64,000 nt of DNA, taken from NCBI GenBank assembly GCA_036346225.1, contig JARFIW010000453.1:3596001-3660000 (forward strand). Direction: 5' to 3'. The DNA comes from Platerodrilus igneus. Lineage: Eukaryota > Arthropoda > Insecta > Coleoptera > Lycidae. Within the stretch, counting starts at the first letter, position 1. Every line of letters begins with the position of its first letter. Of this stretch, positions 1 through 11,500 are shown piece by piece. The translations under genes and the position numbers were made by a program. The notes below the pieces were generated by a model. It ran no database searches. It was not told the origin of the DNA and was given only the letters and a program-made list of their open reading frames with translations.

Positions 1-545
1 CGAAACTATTATACTAATATAACTACAAAGGAATCTTTATACTATGGCAAAAGTAAATAATATCGCCATCAGGTGGTAAAACACCAACACTACTAAGTGT
101 GGAAGTACAAAAATTGATTCGATTCTACATCGTAGTTTTATAGATGGCTATACAAGTATGTTTTGCCTTTGAGATTTGCGGAATTTTATAGCAAAACTTA
201 TTAGCAGAAATAACAAACCTTCTTGTGGTGTCGCCTGTTTTTTGCTCCAAAGGCAATTTATAATAATAAAAAGACAAGTTACTTGCAGTTCGCAATCGGG
301 AATTTGTGTACAACAAAAGAAAAAATAAGATGTATCTGTAAATAAACTCTTATGAAAATGATAAAAGCTCATTAATCTATACAAATTGAGCTAATAGTTG
401 TACAGCCATTAACAAAACAATAACTTTATTATTTCACAAAGGGAGAAAACATCCACTGTTCGGTTTCGGCTTTCTTAAGCCTCGTCAGGGCGAATTAGTT
501 TCCAACAACCCTATGAAGTAATCGAAGCTATTATACTGATATAAG
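1..545. repeat. Edge repeat: window start resembles 523-545
   Basis: The first 23 bases closely match 523-545 (CGAAACTATTATACTAATAT against CGAAGCTATTATACTGATAT), so about 520 bp may be a repeat monomer cut by the window edge. Similarity fades after about 40 bp. The hammerhead-like core at 463-488 lies inside the putative monomer. No credible reading frame is present. Whether it is tandem depends on sequence upstream of the window. Confidence 0.3.
463..488 (-). ncRNA. Hammerhead-ribozyme-like core
   Basis: On the minus strand the sequence reads CTGACGA, then a perfect 5-bp helix GGCTT/AAGCC closed by a 4-nt loop, then GAAAC. This is exactly the hammerhead consensus CUGANGA, stem II, GAAA, with stem II abutting A9 without insertion. 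I do not see a convincing helix I partner or a canonical GUH cleavage site in the next 30 nt, so this may be a truncated or dimer-dependent motif. Such motifs are established in Penelope-like elements and retrozymes. Activity is not implied. Confidence 0.5.
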
Positions 546-2319
546 TACTCTGTATATATATATTACAAAGATATCAATGAGTAAAATAAACTATCATAGT
601 TCAAGTAATGTATATTGTTTAATATAGTACATTGTTCGCAAAGGTAAAATTTCATTTACGTATTTATTTATTGGTATATTGACACTATTTTAGGGCAGAT
701 AAACGGCAAAAGAAATCAAAGAAAACTTTATGTTTTAATTAGCTTGATGCCAGGCGTGAAGTTATCATTAGGGAACTTGTTTATTACCTTTTTGTAAGTT
801 AACAGATTAATTATAGAGTACATTCATTGTATTTTGGGTGCTACAAAATACAATCAGTTTAAGCTTTGGGGTACCATCAAGTTTAAGCGTCACAAACCTT
901 TATTATTATTTTCTTATATCGATTTTTTCAAGCGCAAATAGAAGGTATAGATTGTAGAGAATTAATTTATATTAGTTAGATTGTTTGCGCTCTGTTGAAT
1001 TGTTGTTTTTAGAATCGCCTGTAATTTATGGGAATTTTTTGAATTCTTTCATATACATAACAACATTTTTTTGTTAGATCACTAAACTATTAGGTGTTAA
1101 ATCTATACCGCAATTACAAGGCGATTATGAACAATTCAAGATTATATAATATTTTCACATTGTAACACATCATTATATGATTTACTGTTCCGGTTTTACT
1201 GATGAGCTCCGACATGTAAATAAAGCTTTAAAAATTTAAGTTATTCAGACGACATTAAGGACGAATGGTGACCTTCTCAGGAATTTGTTGTAAAATCATT
1301 GTAATGTTTCAACATTCCTCAATTTGGGAATGTATTTACAAAGCATGTAAGAATTCGTGTAGTCAGAAGCTGTCCAGAATCCACATGCCATTCAATGTTT
1401 CCTTATATGTCTTCACCTTTCTGGAATGCTTGTGGCAAACGAGAACAACTTTAATTGTAGAAAATGGTCGCAAATTCTTATAAAATACATTTTAATAATG
1501 AAAAACAAGTTCTTGAATCGTAAAATTAGATATGCGCTCACATAAAGCAAATTACGTGATTATAATCATTTATTGTTAGGTTGATTACTTATAGATATCA
1601 GGTGAACACCCTCGTGTGCGCGGGCAAGTCCTGAATCTACGCTGTACAAAACCCCAAATATCAATTGATCTAATATTCTCCTGGAATTTGATAACCCGAT
1701 AAAGCATATTAGAAATTTAATTAGTCCATGAATATTTTATCGTGTTTGTAATTATAACAGTAGTTTAACCTGCAATTGCCTTTGTTTTGAATGCAAGTAG
1801 TTATGTCGGTGTTCATCCCGAAGGCGCTGTCATTCCAATTATGTATTTTAATCTTTATTTAAAATATACAAATAGTAAAATATCAAAATCTTTTAAACTG
1901 GATTTTTATACCGACCTGCAACTTGTATCTCAATTGAAAGGCGTTTTATTTGTACGACGATCGGGCGCCACTATTTAACGCTGTAAATTGAGAGTCGTCA
2001 ATTTGGCGCCAAGAGAATTGGACATAATAACCTCTGGGCATCTAGACAGTTAAGCGCAACAATATGTACAGTAAGTTCAACTAAGCACCATGTTATGGAT
2101 AAAAATGACGTTACGTTAATAATTTCGAATTGCCCAAAAGGAGCGAGAACCCCGTAACGATTTTAAAGGTACACCAGCTAACTTGCAGGAGTGGAGGAGT
2201 GGGTTCCTATGGAAAAATGATAAAAATAATACACAATGGCCGAAATATAAAACTTCTTTAAAAATACTATTTAGCTTAAAGGGCTTTACTAACTGTCTAA
2301 AATTAAAGGCGCCAAACCG
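546..2319. other. No gene seen; AT-rich non-coding
   Basis: Short open frames only, none with a recognisable domain or splice-supported exon structure. A short AT run is at about 550-565. Nothing else is supportable. Confidence 0.5.
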
Positions 2320-2592
2320 TCAGATCCTCGCAATTTCATCCATATGATTGGCTATCTGGACAACGGTTATTCCAGAAAGATTTCCTTGCTTTCGATTCCA
2401 AACGCGCACTACCCTAGTTTTACTTTTTTTAACCCTTCTTAAAAACAATTCATAACATTTTATCCAATTACAGAAATCCTCGAAATAACGGCCTCTCCCA
2501 AATATGATTTCGCTATTGGGGGTAACTGAATAGTCTCTCCCAATGATAACTTTCCCTATCTTATAACTAACTGTAAATAAAATTCCATCCAA
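2320..2592 (-). CDS. Uncharacterised 90-codon open frame
   Basis: This 90-codon frame has a balanced, slightly basic composition (a KKSKTR cluster mid-way) rather than the low-complexity composition of most spurious frames here. I recognise no family, signal peptide or membrane segment. No splice partners or promoter are obvious nearby. It could be an exon or transposon remnant, or chance. Confidence 0.15.
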   Translation of the reverse strand: MDGILFTVSYKIGKVIIGRDYSVTPNSEIIFGRGRYFEDFCNWIKCYELFLRRVKKSKTRVVRVWNRKQGNLSGITVVQIANHMDEIARI

Positions 2593-3520
2593 ATTTAGAC
2601 TTCAATACTAAAACTTCAGAATGTATCATCACAAGAAAATAAAACCGAATCTAACCTCCTCTAGCCAGGTATTATTAACGCAACTCCTAGAGAAACCTTA
2701 ATTTGAAAGTAATACTACCATTCCATTGCACTAGATTTCTAAATTGTCTTATATGACATTTTATAAATCCCAATTACTTGGAAATGTTCTTAATAACTGA
2801 CTCAAAAATACGCAGCACAATCCTAACTTCTGTCTTCAACATTCCGAGGTTCAATAGAAATATAAAATGTATACACAGAAATTAACTAACAATACATCTT
2901 ACAATTAAAGCTTGCGTTTTGCTTATTCACACGTTTAGCATTTCAAAAGTTTCAAACTTCGTTTCTAATAATCTTATCCATACATATCAATAAATAATTC
3001 CGTCACTCTACGAACCAACTATAATTATATTTGACAGTTTGCGTTTACATAATTTTCAAGCGTCAAACAAAATACTATAAAAAACTCAGAACAGTACTCA
3101 ACAATTTTATAACTTAAAAGTTTTCAGATTAACTCCACTGATGAACTAATTATTTCCTCGGCACGTTAGGACACCTCATTTCTGTGATTTATCCAGCATA
3201 AATTGGTGAGTTAAACTTCACTTTTCATTCTTTCACTTCACAATCGAATTGCGATTTAGAACAGCGCAACACGCGTTTTAGAACTTCCTGGTTAATTCAT
3301 CTAGCAATGCTCAATACAATTCGCGATTGGCCACCGCTATCGAGAGCGCGGGTTTGCACACGTGCGTTACCTTTAAATCATATTTTTGTTCTTGTTTTCG
3401 TCTAAAAACTAACGGCTTGCGTACGTGGTTGTTGTCATTGACGCATAATTTTGTATTTGTCTACACCTCTGTTGCATTCGAACTTAGTGCTTTTAAACTC
3501 CCTCCCTTTGTTGAAATTCT
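2593..3520. other. No gene seen
   Basis: AT-rich sequence without recognisable coding, RNA or transposon signals. Confidence 0.5.
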
Positions 3521-3525
3521 GCATT

Positions 3526-3650
3526 CACACACACGCACGCACGTACGCACGCACAAACGCACGCACACACAACACACCACACACACGCACACGCACACAC
3601 GCGCACACACATACTAACACACGCAAACACACACACACACACACACACTA
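3526..3650. repeat. Impure (CA)n / (CACG)n microsatellite
   Basis: About 125 bp of CA repeat interrupted by CG, giving ACGCACGC-type stretches. It ends in a pure ACACAC run. The His/Thr-rich translations across it are artefacts of the repeat. Confidence 0.95.
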
Positions 3651-4505
3651 TACATCTAAAGTTTTCTTAGAGTGAGTTTGATGTTTTCAGTTCCTGTGAG
3701 AACAATCATCAATTTTATAGCATTTTATCAGTTTGTGGTTTCGGTGGTTTCTTGCATTCCGTGTGAATCGAAACAAATATTATTGTGGAAAATAACGTCC
3801 CTGATTTTTAAATGTTTTTTTTTATTTGACAACGAGTAGTGTAAAACCCCTATCGTTCTTGCAGTTTATCTAATACAAGATACTTTTTTTGGAGTCTTTA
3901 GTTGTTCTAATTTAACACTATATTGAAATAATCCCCTTATGAACCGTAAATTATCCGAGCTTCTACAAAATTTTACTGATATTCTTACTAAAAGCTTCTG
4001 AACTAACTAAAATTGGTAAATGTTTGTCTATTGACGAACGTATGCTTAATTATCGCGAGAGCGTTACAACTAGAAATTTTTGCATGTTCGGAATTATTTT
4101 TGAAGCAGAATTATATATTATATTTAATTTATTAGTAATATAATATTTTTAAATTTAAGTTTCTTGCCCTTCTCCCTTCTTTCGTCCCCGCCTACCCGTT
4201 CTCTTTCTCTCTCTCTCTCTCTCTTCGCTTTCTTTCTTGGTTACAACCTCAAGAATGGTTTGAATAATTCTTCACAATTTTTTCCCTCAACTGACTCCTT
4301 CAGTGATCCGTAACCATTTTTAATAGTTTTCATTAATCTGGTCTATATATTTGAACCTTTGTCTTCCTCTACATACTTTACTGTTTTACTTTCTTTATTA
4401 ACTTATTAACCCATATCCTCCAAATATGACCCATCGTCCTGTGACGCCTTCTTTTAATTACAATTGTAATACTACAATGTTACTAGGACTTTACTATTAC
4501 CAGCG
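3651..4505. other. No gene seen; contains short (CT)n
   Basis: AT-rich, non-coding. A pure CT run sits at about 4203-4224. No other structure recognised. Confidence 0.5.
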
Positions 4506-4520
4506 GTATTTGTCCAACAG

Positions 4521-4836
4521 GCGTTGCCGTGGATCAATGTAGTAAGCGTAAGACTACGGATCCCAAGGTCCTGAGTTCGAATCCTGACACGGCCGACTGC
4601 TTAAAAAATGGCAGATAAGCATTTTTCACAAAAATTACGTCCTCGTTCGGATGAGACGTTAAATGGAGGTCCCGTGTGTGAGTGTTGTCACGCACGTTAA
4701 AGACCCATACCTTGCCTGGAATGGCAAGGGTTTGACAAAATTCTAAATTTTTAGGCCAAAAAAACTCGCCTCCTGACCAATATAGTACCTTCGGGTGGAG
4801 CATTGGAAAATCACATGTAAGGTATTTGTCCAGCAA
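4521..4836 (+). mobile_element. tRNA-derived SINE, unit 1 of a trimer
   Basis: The head is tRNA-like: an A-box-like stretch near TAGTAAGCGTAAG and a B box GAGTTCGAATCC. The body contains GTCCTCGTTCGGATGAGA and CACGCACGTTAAAGACCC. The tail is a potential hairpin in which CCAAT...ATTGG-type ends flank TACCTTCGGGTGGAG. A GTATTTGTCCAAC-like sequence occurs just before the unit and again at each later unit junction. Pol III transcription is expected for such elements, and mobilisation would need a LINE partner. Confidence 0.85.
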
Positions 4837-4838
4837 GG

Positions 4839-5149
4839 ACGGTCCGTAGCGTAGTTAGTATGCGCGTGACTAATACGCCCAAGGTCCCGGGTTCGAATCC
4901 CGACACGGTCCACTTGAAAATTGTTAGGCGGGCATTTTTTACAATAATACGTGTTTGTTCGGATGAGAGGTAAAATGGAGGTCCCGTATGTGAGTGTAGT
5001 CACGCACGTTAGAGACCCCTACCTTGCTTGAAACAGTAAGGGTTCGGCAAAATTTAAAATTTTTTAGGTAAAAAAACTCGCTTCCTGGCCAATGTAGTAC
5101 CTTCGGGTGGAGCATTGGAAAATCAGATGTAGGGTATTTGTTCAACTAG
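4839..5149 (+). mobile_element. tRNA-derived SINE, unit 2 of a trimer
   Basis: Same layout as the unit before it, and the best-preserved tRNA-like head here: GGTCCGTAGCG... through B box GGTTCGAATCCC to ...ACACGGTCC, with six of seven acceptor pairs possible. The body and the CCAATG...CATTGG tail hairpin follow. It is joined directly to its neighbours through the GTATTTGT-CAAC linker. Confidence 0.85.
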
Positions 5150-5151
5150 GC

Positions 5152-5440
5152 TGTTCCGTGGCTCAATTAGTATGCGTGTGACCATTGAGCCCAAGATCCC
5201 GGGTTCGAATTCCGCTTGAAAAATATTAAGCGAGCATTTTTCACAAAAATACGTTTTCGTTCGGATGAGAAGTAAAATGTAGTATGAGTGTTATCACGCA
5301 CGTTAAAGCCTCCCGCCTTGCTTGGAACAACAAAAGTTTGGCAAAATTTTCAATATCCAGGTAAAAAACTCGTGTTCTGGCCAATGTAGTATCTTGGGGT
5401 GGAGCATTGGAAAAATGAATTGTAATGTATTTATTCAACT
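5152..5440 (+). mobile_element. tRNA-derived SINE, unit 3 of a trimer
   Basis: Third and most diverged unit. The B box GGTTCGAATTCC is kept but about 20 bp are missing right after it (the ACACGG segment). The body motif CGTTCGGATGAGA and the tail hairpin remain. It ends with the linker GTATTTATTCAACTGA. Confidence 0.8.
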
Positions 5441-6000
5441 GATCTTATGCGTTCTCCTCTAGCACCACAATTCGAAAGTTTATAATCTTTTAACTTTACA
5501 ACCGTATAGTACCACGCTCAAAACATTGACTTCTAAGTCTTTTCCAACCAGCTACAGCTATCATATGTCATAGTTTTGTACCACGCATTTCAAACACTTA
5601 GATTCTTCTAATTTTATATTCGTTTTGCTTCTGCTCTTACTTATAGTTCAACTTTCTAAATCACAAAACTCATTTACTTCTCATTTTTCTCATCTTAGCA
5701 TTACTTTCCCGTTATAAACGGACTTGCACCTTGAAGAAGTTCTAGAATACTAAAACGGGTGGAATGACTTGCGTGTCAGTAAGCTGAAGAACCGAACTAT
5801 AGGTTTAATCAAATTCGTGGGGGTTTTTAGTGCGGAACCATACTAAGACACGTCTCCGAGCGAGAGAACGAGCTCTTTCGCTATTTAGTATGGCAGAGAT
5901 CATAAGGGTCGATATGGCCTTCTAAGACCTACTATTGCTATATAGATGGCAACGGGAAACCACCACATTACATCCCAACTACACACTACTATTGATTTTT
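5441..6000. other. No gene seen
   Basis: Non-coding spacer between oppositely oriented SINE groups; nothing recognised. Confidence 0.5.
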
Positions 6001-6277
6001 TAATGCTACACCCAAAGGCACTAGATTGGCGAGAAAGCAAGTTTTTTACCTGGAAATTTTGAATTTTGCTGAACCCTTGCTGTTCCAAGCAACGTAGGGA
6101 TTTTTAACGTGTGTGACAATCCACACACGGGGTCTCCATTTTACCTCCCATCCGAACAAACACGTATTATTGTAAAAATGCCCGCCTAACATTTTTCAAG
6201 CGGGCCGTATCGGGATTCAAACCCGGTACCTTGGGCATAATAGTCACACGCATACCAACTACGCCACGGATCCACTC
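6001..6277 (-). mobile_element. tRNA-derived SINE, diverged copy
   Basis: Read on the minus strand it has the same head (GGATCCGTGGCGTAGTTGG), the B box GGTTTGAATCCC, the CGTTCGG-like body and a degenerate tail. Orientation is opposite to the trimer. No target-site duplication was found. Confidence 0.75.
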
Positions 6278-6358
6278 TCAAGTACAAAGTATACCAAACA
6301 CGTTTCTTAAAATGATGGGATACTTTATGGTAAAAGATTCTGAAGTTAAAATAGTCCG

Positions 6359-6634
6359 TTCATTTACATTTCCAATGCTCCACCCGTAGGTACTACATTG
6401 GCCAGGAGGCGAGTTTTTTGTTGCCTGGAAATTTAGAATTTTGCCGAAACCTTGCCGTTCCAGGCAAGGTAGGGATCTTTAACGTGCGTGACAACACTCA
6501 CACACGGGACCTCCATTTAACCTCTCATCCGAACGAGGGCGTAATTTTTTTAAGCAGTCGGCCGTGTCGGGATTTGAACCCGGGACCTTGGGATCCGTAG
6601 TCTTACGCTTACTACATTGATCCACGGCGAAGCC
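6359..6634 (-). mobile_element. tRNA-derived SINE with 15-bp target-site duplications
   Basis: Minus-strand copy of the same SINE: head CCGTGGATCAATGTAGTAAG, B box GGTTCAAATCC, body and tail hairpin. It is flanked by identical 15-bp direct repeats AGTTAAAATAGTCCG at 6344-6358 and 6635-6649. These are expected for target-primed insertion and define the element ends. The 3' flank is a LINE endonuclease relic, so the SINE probably landed in an older LINE copy. Confidence 0.9.
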
Positions 6635-6649
6635 AGTTAAAATAGTCCG

Positions 6650-7340
6650 CCATTCCAATCTCTGGGAATGAACTACTTTGGAGGATCTGACTGGCAAGTT
6701 TGAAAGAAAAACCAGCAACATTCTGCGGGTCGGAGCATCGATTAAAATTGAAATGGATATGTTAGCATTGAACATAGTAGGGATCAACGAAGTTCTGTGG
6801 TCAGAGACGGGGAACTTTTGGAGCGCAAACTTTAGGGTACTTCATATAAGATAGGAGAAAAAAAAGTCGAATGAGGGGATAGTTATGCGGAAAAGAACAT
6901 TGTGTAGAAAACTACTTACAAAAGAAAGAAGCAGTACTCATGGATAGATTAGAATCTAAACCGGTAAATACGGTAATAATACACGTATACACGCCCACTA
7001 GCTACACTAAAGAAAAGATAGAAGCGATTTACAAAAATATTAAAGACATATTAGTATTGATAAAAGGGCATGAAGATTTAATAGTTATGCTGGATTTTAA
7101 TTAGTAGAAGGTGATGTTAGGGAGGAGCGGTAGTAGGTTTATTTGGTTTAGGTACGAGAAACGACCGGAGAAATAGGCTGGTAGAATTTTGCGACAAAAA
7201 CAGTATAACCATCATAAATACATTATCTCAACGTCTTACTAAAAGACGATACACGTAGAATATGCCAGGTGGCATAAGGAGATATCAAGTAGATTACTTT
7301 CTTACATTAAAACTGGTAACAGACAGATATTAAGAGATAA
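6650..7340 (+). pseudogene. LINE apurinic-type endonuclease relic
   Basis: Translated piecewise, the region shows the exonuclease-endonuclease-phosphatase layout of non-LTR retrotransposons. First comes a segment like the GINEVLWSETG block. Then VIIHVYTPTSYTKEKIE and a VMLDFN block (the DFNA active-site region) follow, then remnants of the N-terminal RT side. Several frameshifts and stops break it, including one straight after DFN. It is the same family as the relics at 9395 and 40760. The SINE just upstream interrupts it. Confidence 0.7.
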
Positions 7341-9394
7341 GGATAAGGTAGGAATTTATAGGTAACTTCACTGCATTGCACGCACTGACTTGTCACTTAA
7401 ACTTTTGGGTTCGGTAGTCCAGAGTAGTTTAAAATCATGGCACTCGTTATAATCAACATGTATGCAACTCGCCTATCGTCGCACATTCTCATTGTCCGAG
7501 CAATAACGCATATCACTTTAAAACCGTGAGAACTCGTCAATATCCGAAAATTAATAGTAATTTATAAGTTATTTCCCAAGCAATGCTGAAAACTCAAAAC
7601 CACATTTATAGTGCGTCATGACCTCTTAGTTCTACAAGAAAAAGTTGCTTTAGGATGATTATTTAAATCAATTTGTTGTGTAGACAAATGAATTTTTTGA
7701 TATATTGCTCTGTTAGGTAGGGAAGCATTTATCTCTTTTGATTTTCTGCAAACAGAACAAAATCCTTATTCTGACAGGTTACCATAATCTACCATCCATC
7801 TATGTTGGAATGTTCTAGCAGAATGTGTCGGAATCCGGGTAACTGTTATTGCTGATATTAACGGAGACGGAGAGGTGCTGGATTTGCGTTTTGTTTATCG
7901 CTGTGAAACTAGAACTAAAACTTTAGTTGACGTCTTTACTCTTATCTATTCGTATTAAAAACCTATCCGTTCTAGTGTACTCTAACCATAACATTACTAT
8001 ATTTAAAAATACTATTATACTATTAATACTTAAAGAAATAATTCTCATATTGACGTATCATATTCACTACAACCTACACCTACAACTACACCCGCCGTTG
8101 TGTTTCGACTGTGTTTTATTACTGATAATCAAAAACTGACTGCCTCTCGCGTCGTCTCAAGTATCGTAATGTTCCGATTTTTTTATAGATATTCACGCTT
8201 ATTTTTCTTCTACAAAATACAATTTAAATTGTAATACCTTATGTAATCTTCTTGTTACCCGTAAGACGAAGTCAGTACGGAATGCTCGCTCGAATTACGT
8301 GTAACAAATGAAAGAAGAGAAAATAAAAGGAAACGAATGCAGCGCTAAACACAGTCAGAGATGGGGTAGGGGTAGGGGTAGGATTTAAAGAACGAAACAA
8401 CAGTGCACACGAAGCAATTTGCTTTTTTCTTAGAACATCTGTACATAAAATGATAATTAAACACAAAATACATGTAAAATATAACTCTAATAAATAATTT
8501 TTATGAGTTTAAATGGCAAAACAATATTAAATTACTGATTAAGGACAAACATCTGAATTCTTCAGTCCCGGCATATAACTATGAAATATTAATCTTACCT
8601 TAGTAACAAACAAACTGAAGAGTGTTTTTTAAATAAGGAAATTACTACATTATATACCTCCTAAGTATTGCCGCATACTTTAGAAAAACAAAACTAAGTG
8701 GACTTTAACTACTATAATTAACAGTATCTGTATTGGCACGACAAACAACTAGTTAATCATATTTACACAACGGCATAAACATACATATAATAAATATCGT
8801 CAGGATCTTAACTACTTACTATATAGTGACGCAAACCTAATTACTTACTATATTCATGCAGACCGAGCCTATATGAATAGAAGCTACTGAAACATAGAGA
8901 CATTAAAAATCCACATTTTTAATAGTATGTTTAAATACAAATCATCAAATTATTGGACAAATTGCATAGCATGCGGTATTCCTCTTAACACTGCTACAAT
9001 GAAGGTAATTTTTATACCATCAAGAACTCAAGGAAGTAGTTGTCGGTTAGCATAGTATAAAACTCCCTCACGCAAGCTGCAAAGGGTGTCGGTAACTTCT
9101 AAAAAGGTATCGGACAATTACACCCAAAAGAGCACGAAGTAGTAATATTGGAACATTTTAATGGTGACGTAACTAAACTTGTGCATTACACTTCACAACA
9201 GCATCACGATTTTCTTGCTAAACTACCTGGTTGGGTTTAGAGTTAATGAATAGTATAGCAGCGAAGAAATAAGTCACAATTTTTATATAAACTACGGGTT
9301 CCATATATGACAAACGCGAGTTACCCCTATATAGAAATTTTTAACCACTGTGTAATAAGAACGCTACATTACAAAAACCCAACCCACAAAATTA
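7341..9394. other. No gene seen
   Basis: AT-rich. A stretch at 7355-7400 resembles 60748-60790 (GTAACTTCACTGCAT followed by CGCACT-ACT), hinting at a dispersed repeat. No coding sequence recognised. Confidence 0.45.
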
Positions 9395-9778
9395 TTGTTA
9401 AAACTGAACAACAGAGATATCAAATATATATTAAAATTGGTAAAAGAACATGAAAGTTTAATAATTATTACGGATTTTAATGCAGTGGGTTGTGAGGGTA
9501 GAGAAGAAGCGGTAGTAGGTTTATCTGGTTTAGGCACAAAAACCGATATGGTACATAGACTGGTAAAATTTTTCGACAAAAGCATTTTAACCATCACAAA
9601 CACGTTATTTCAACATCATGCTAGAAGAAGATACACGTGCAAGATGCCAGTAGACAGGAATATATCAAACAGATTACATTCTTGTTAAACAACGGTTTAA
9701 GAATTTAGTTAATTACTGTAGAAGCATCTAGAAGCAGATACAGACACTGATCACAACATAGTAATTATAAAAGTCGCG
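9395..9778 (+). pseudogene. LINE apurinic-type endonuclease relic
   Basis: An open stretch of about 95 codons carries the catalytic ITDFNA block, the GLSGLGTKTD segment, ITNTLFQHHARRRYT and, after a stop and frame change, a DTDHNIVIIK block equivalent to the terminal SDHN motif. These occur in the right order for the C-terminal half of an APE-type LINE endonuclease. It is cut at 9778 by the errantivirus LTR that follows. No RT is attached. Confidence 0.75.
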
Positions 9779-10324
9779 AGATAGGTTTTGGGCCGTTGGG
9801 AGCTTCTTTTTAAAAAGATTTTAATTCCAAACAAAACACTCTCTATCAAGTGTATTTTTATTAATTAATTACAAAATGACTTTATTTCTTCAAAGACACT
9901 TGAACCTTTATATGCATTAAACATTAAGTACTTGAAATTGAAAAATACTATAAGTTACAAATCAATAATTAATAACTACAAATGAGTAGCTTTGAACAAC
10001 GAACAGTGCTAAAGTTATGGAGTTCTCAGACTGACTGACCATCTTGGGCTCTTGAGGGTATTTATGCTATCTTTGCTTTTACATCTCTTGTGGGAAATGC
10101 AAATGTCATGTCTGCTATTTCTTGATACAATACAAAGTAGTACATTTTAAATAATCTTAATTCTAATAATTGGTGCCTTATAACCTACTGTGACCTGCAA
10201 CTGCAGTATCATGTTACGTCTGGAATACAAAATAACTGTTTTCGTTCTCATGTCTGGTTTCATTAACCTTTTATTATATGTCCTTCAATTATACAATGTA
10301 ACAATTAATCCTTCATGGTTTCAT

Positions 10325-10370
<46 letters not shown>
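9779..10370 (-). mobile_element. Diverged solo LTR of the errantivirus family
   Basis: This aligns end to end with the two 563-bp LTRs at 47456-48018 and 50342-50904. Shared blocks include TTTTGGGC near the end, GAGTAGCTT-GAACAAC, CTGACTG-CCATCTTGGGCTC, TTATAACCTACTGTGA and CATTAACCTTTTATTAT. The start of the LTR (AGTTACATATCCCC) is missing; in its place is a long AT repeat that probably grew from the LTR's own ATATATAT tract. No internal sequence is attached on either side, so it is solo or truncated. Confidence 0.8.
10329..10368. repeat. (AT)n microsatellite
   Basis: About 40 bp of AT dinucleotides at the truncated end of the LTR above. Confidence 0.95.
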
Positions 10371-10373
<3 letters not shown>

Positions 10374-11500
10374 TACTGTGTAGGTCAAAGGTCAACATGT
10401 GTGAATAAGCTCAGAAGGTATTTTTATAACGGCCCTGTAGATAAGAAAATAATAAATTGTTCATTACGCTTCAAATCAATAATTTGCATACTTTAGTATA
10501 AGACAAGCTAGACAATTAAATACAGAAATTTTAGTGTTAAATGACATATTTTTATGTAGCTTCGTGGTAGAGAAAAATCAATAATTTGTATACGTTAATA
10601 CAAAGTTGACTATTGCAGGCAAATATTAAAGCTTCGCGGTAAATAAAAAACAATAATTGATGCAACGGATGTTTATTTAGTATCGCAAAGTAAAAGGTAC
10701 GTTAGCTTAATTCGTAGAAAGCTACAAAATAGCATAACAAACGGTCGAGGAGTTCAAAGAATGAAAACTTCAAATAAATAAATATTTCTTTGAAAGCTAT
10801 AAAACGAGGCGATAACATTTCAAGGTATTGTACAGCGGGAAAGGCCAGGTTAACGAACGAGTATGTTATTTGTGAAGCAAAAATCAATAATTTTAAGGGA
10901 CGGAGAGTCGTTAGCAAGCAATTAAGGTAGAAAGAGAATACAACAGCTGATAGAAGAACAAAGGGTTTTCAAGCGCGTGACAGACGAGTATATTTTAAAA
11001 GATAAATGGGTGAAACAAAAATACAAGATGTTTGTCGACGATATCGATTTTTAAGGCGCACATTTAGCGAGGGAACGGTAACCGTAGATAGTGGGGCACG
11101 ACGAAAGTAAGGGAAATACGAGTGAAACAGAAAATAATGGTTATGAACGCATGACTGCAAGGAAAATAGAGACGCAGGCACTATGGGCGTGTTTTGCTGG
11201 TGGTCAGAGTATATGGAGAGGAATGAATTTCTGAGTACGCGTCGACGGTTGCAACTGGTAGCTAGTTTTTCGTGCTAAATCCATGGTGGAAGGAGTGAAT
11301 TCTGAGTTGTAAAAGTTCGTTGTGTATTTGAGTGGAGAAATTTGGAGAATTGTTTGTAACGAATGTGATAGTTCAGCAAAAGCTGTAGAAATACGTGACT
11401 AGAGAAGGGTTTGAAGATTATAAGAGCTCTTGCCAGTGGTGGTAGGGCTCTCTTAATCTTCTGATCCGCTTCGAATACATTAAGTAGCATCGAGAGGACA
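10371..11500. other. No gene seen; possible LTR-element sequence
   Basis: No domain-bearing frame. Blocks such as AATCAATAATTTG-ATAC-TTA recur at 10471, 10577 and 10644, suggesting degenerate internal duplication. The stretch before 11500 may belong to the leader segment that follows. Confidence 0.35.

Noticed and set aside
1196..1222. Hammerhead core around ACTGATGAGCTCCGACA
   Set aside because: No stem II and no GAAA at the right distance.
4845..4920. Genuine tRNA gene at the SINE head
   Set aside because: A and B boxes exist, but the acceptor stem has a mismatch, no convincing anticodon arm forms, and the same head precedes an identical body in all copies.
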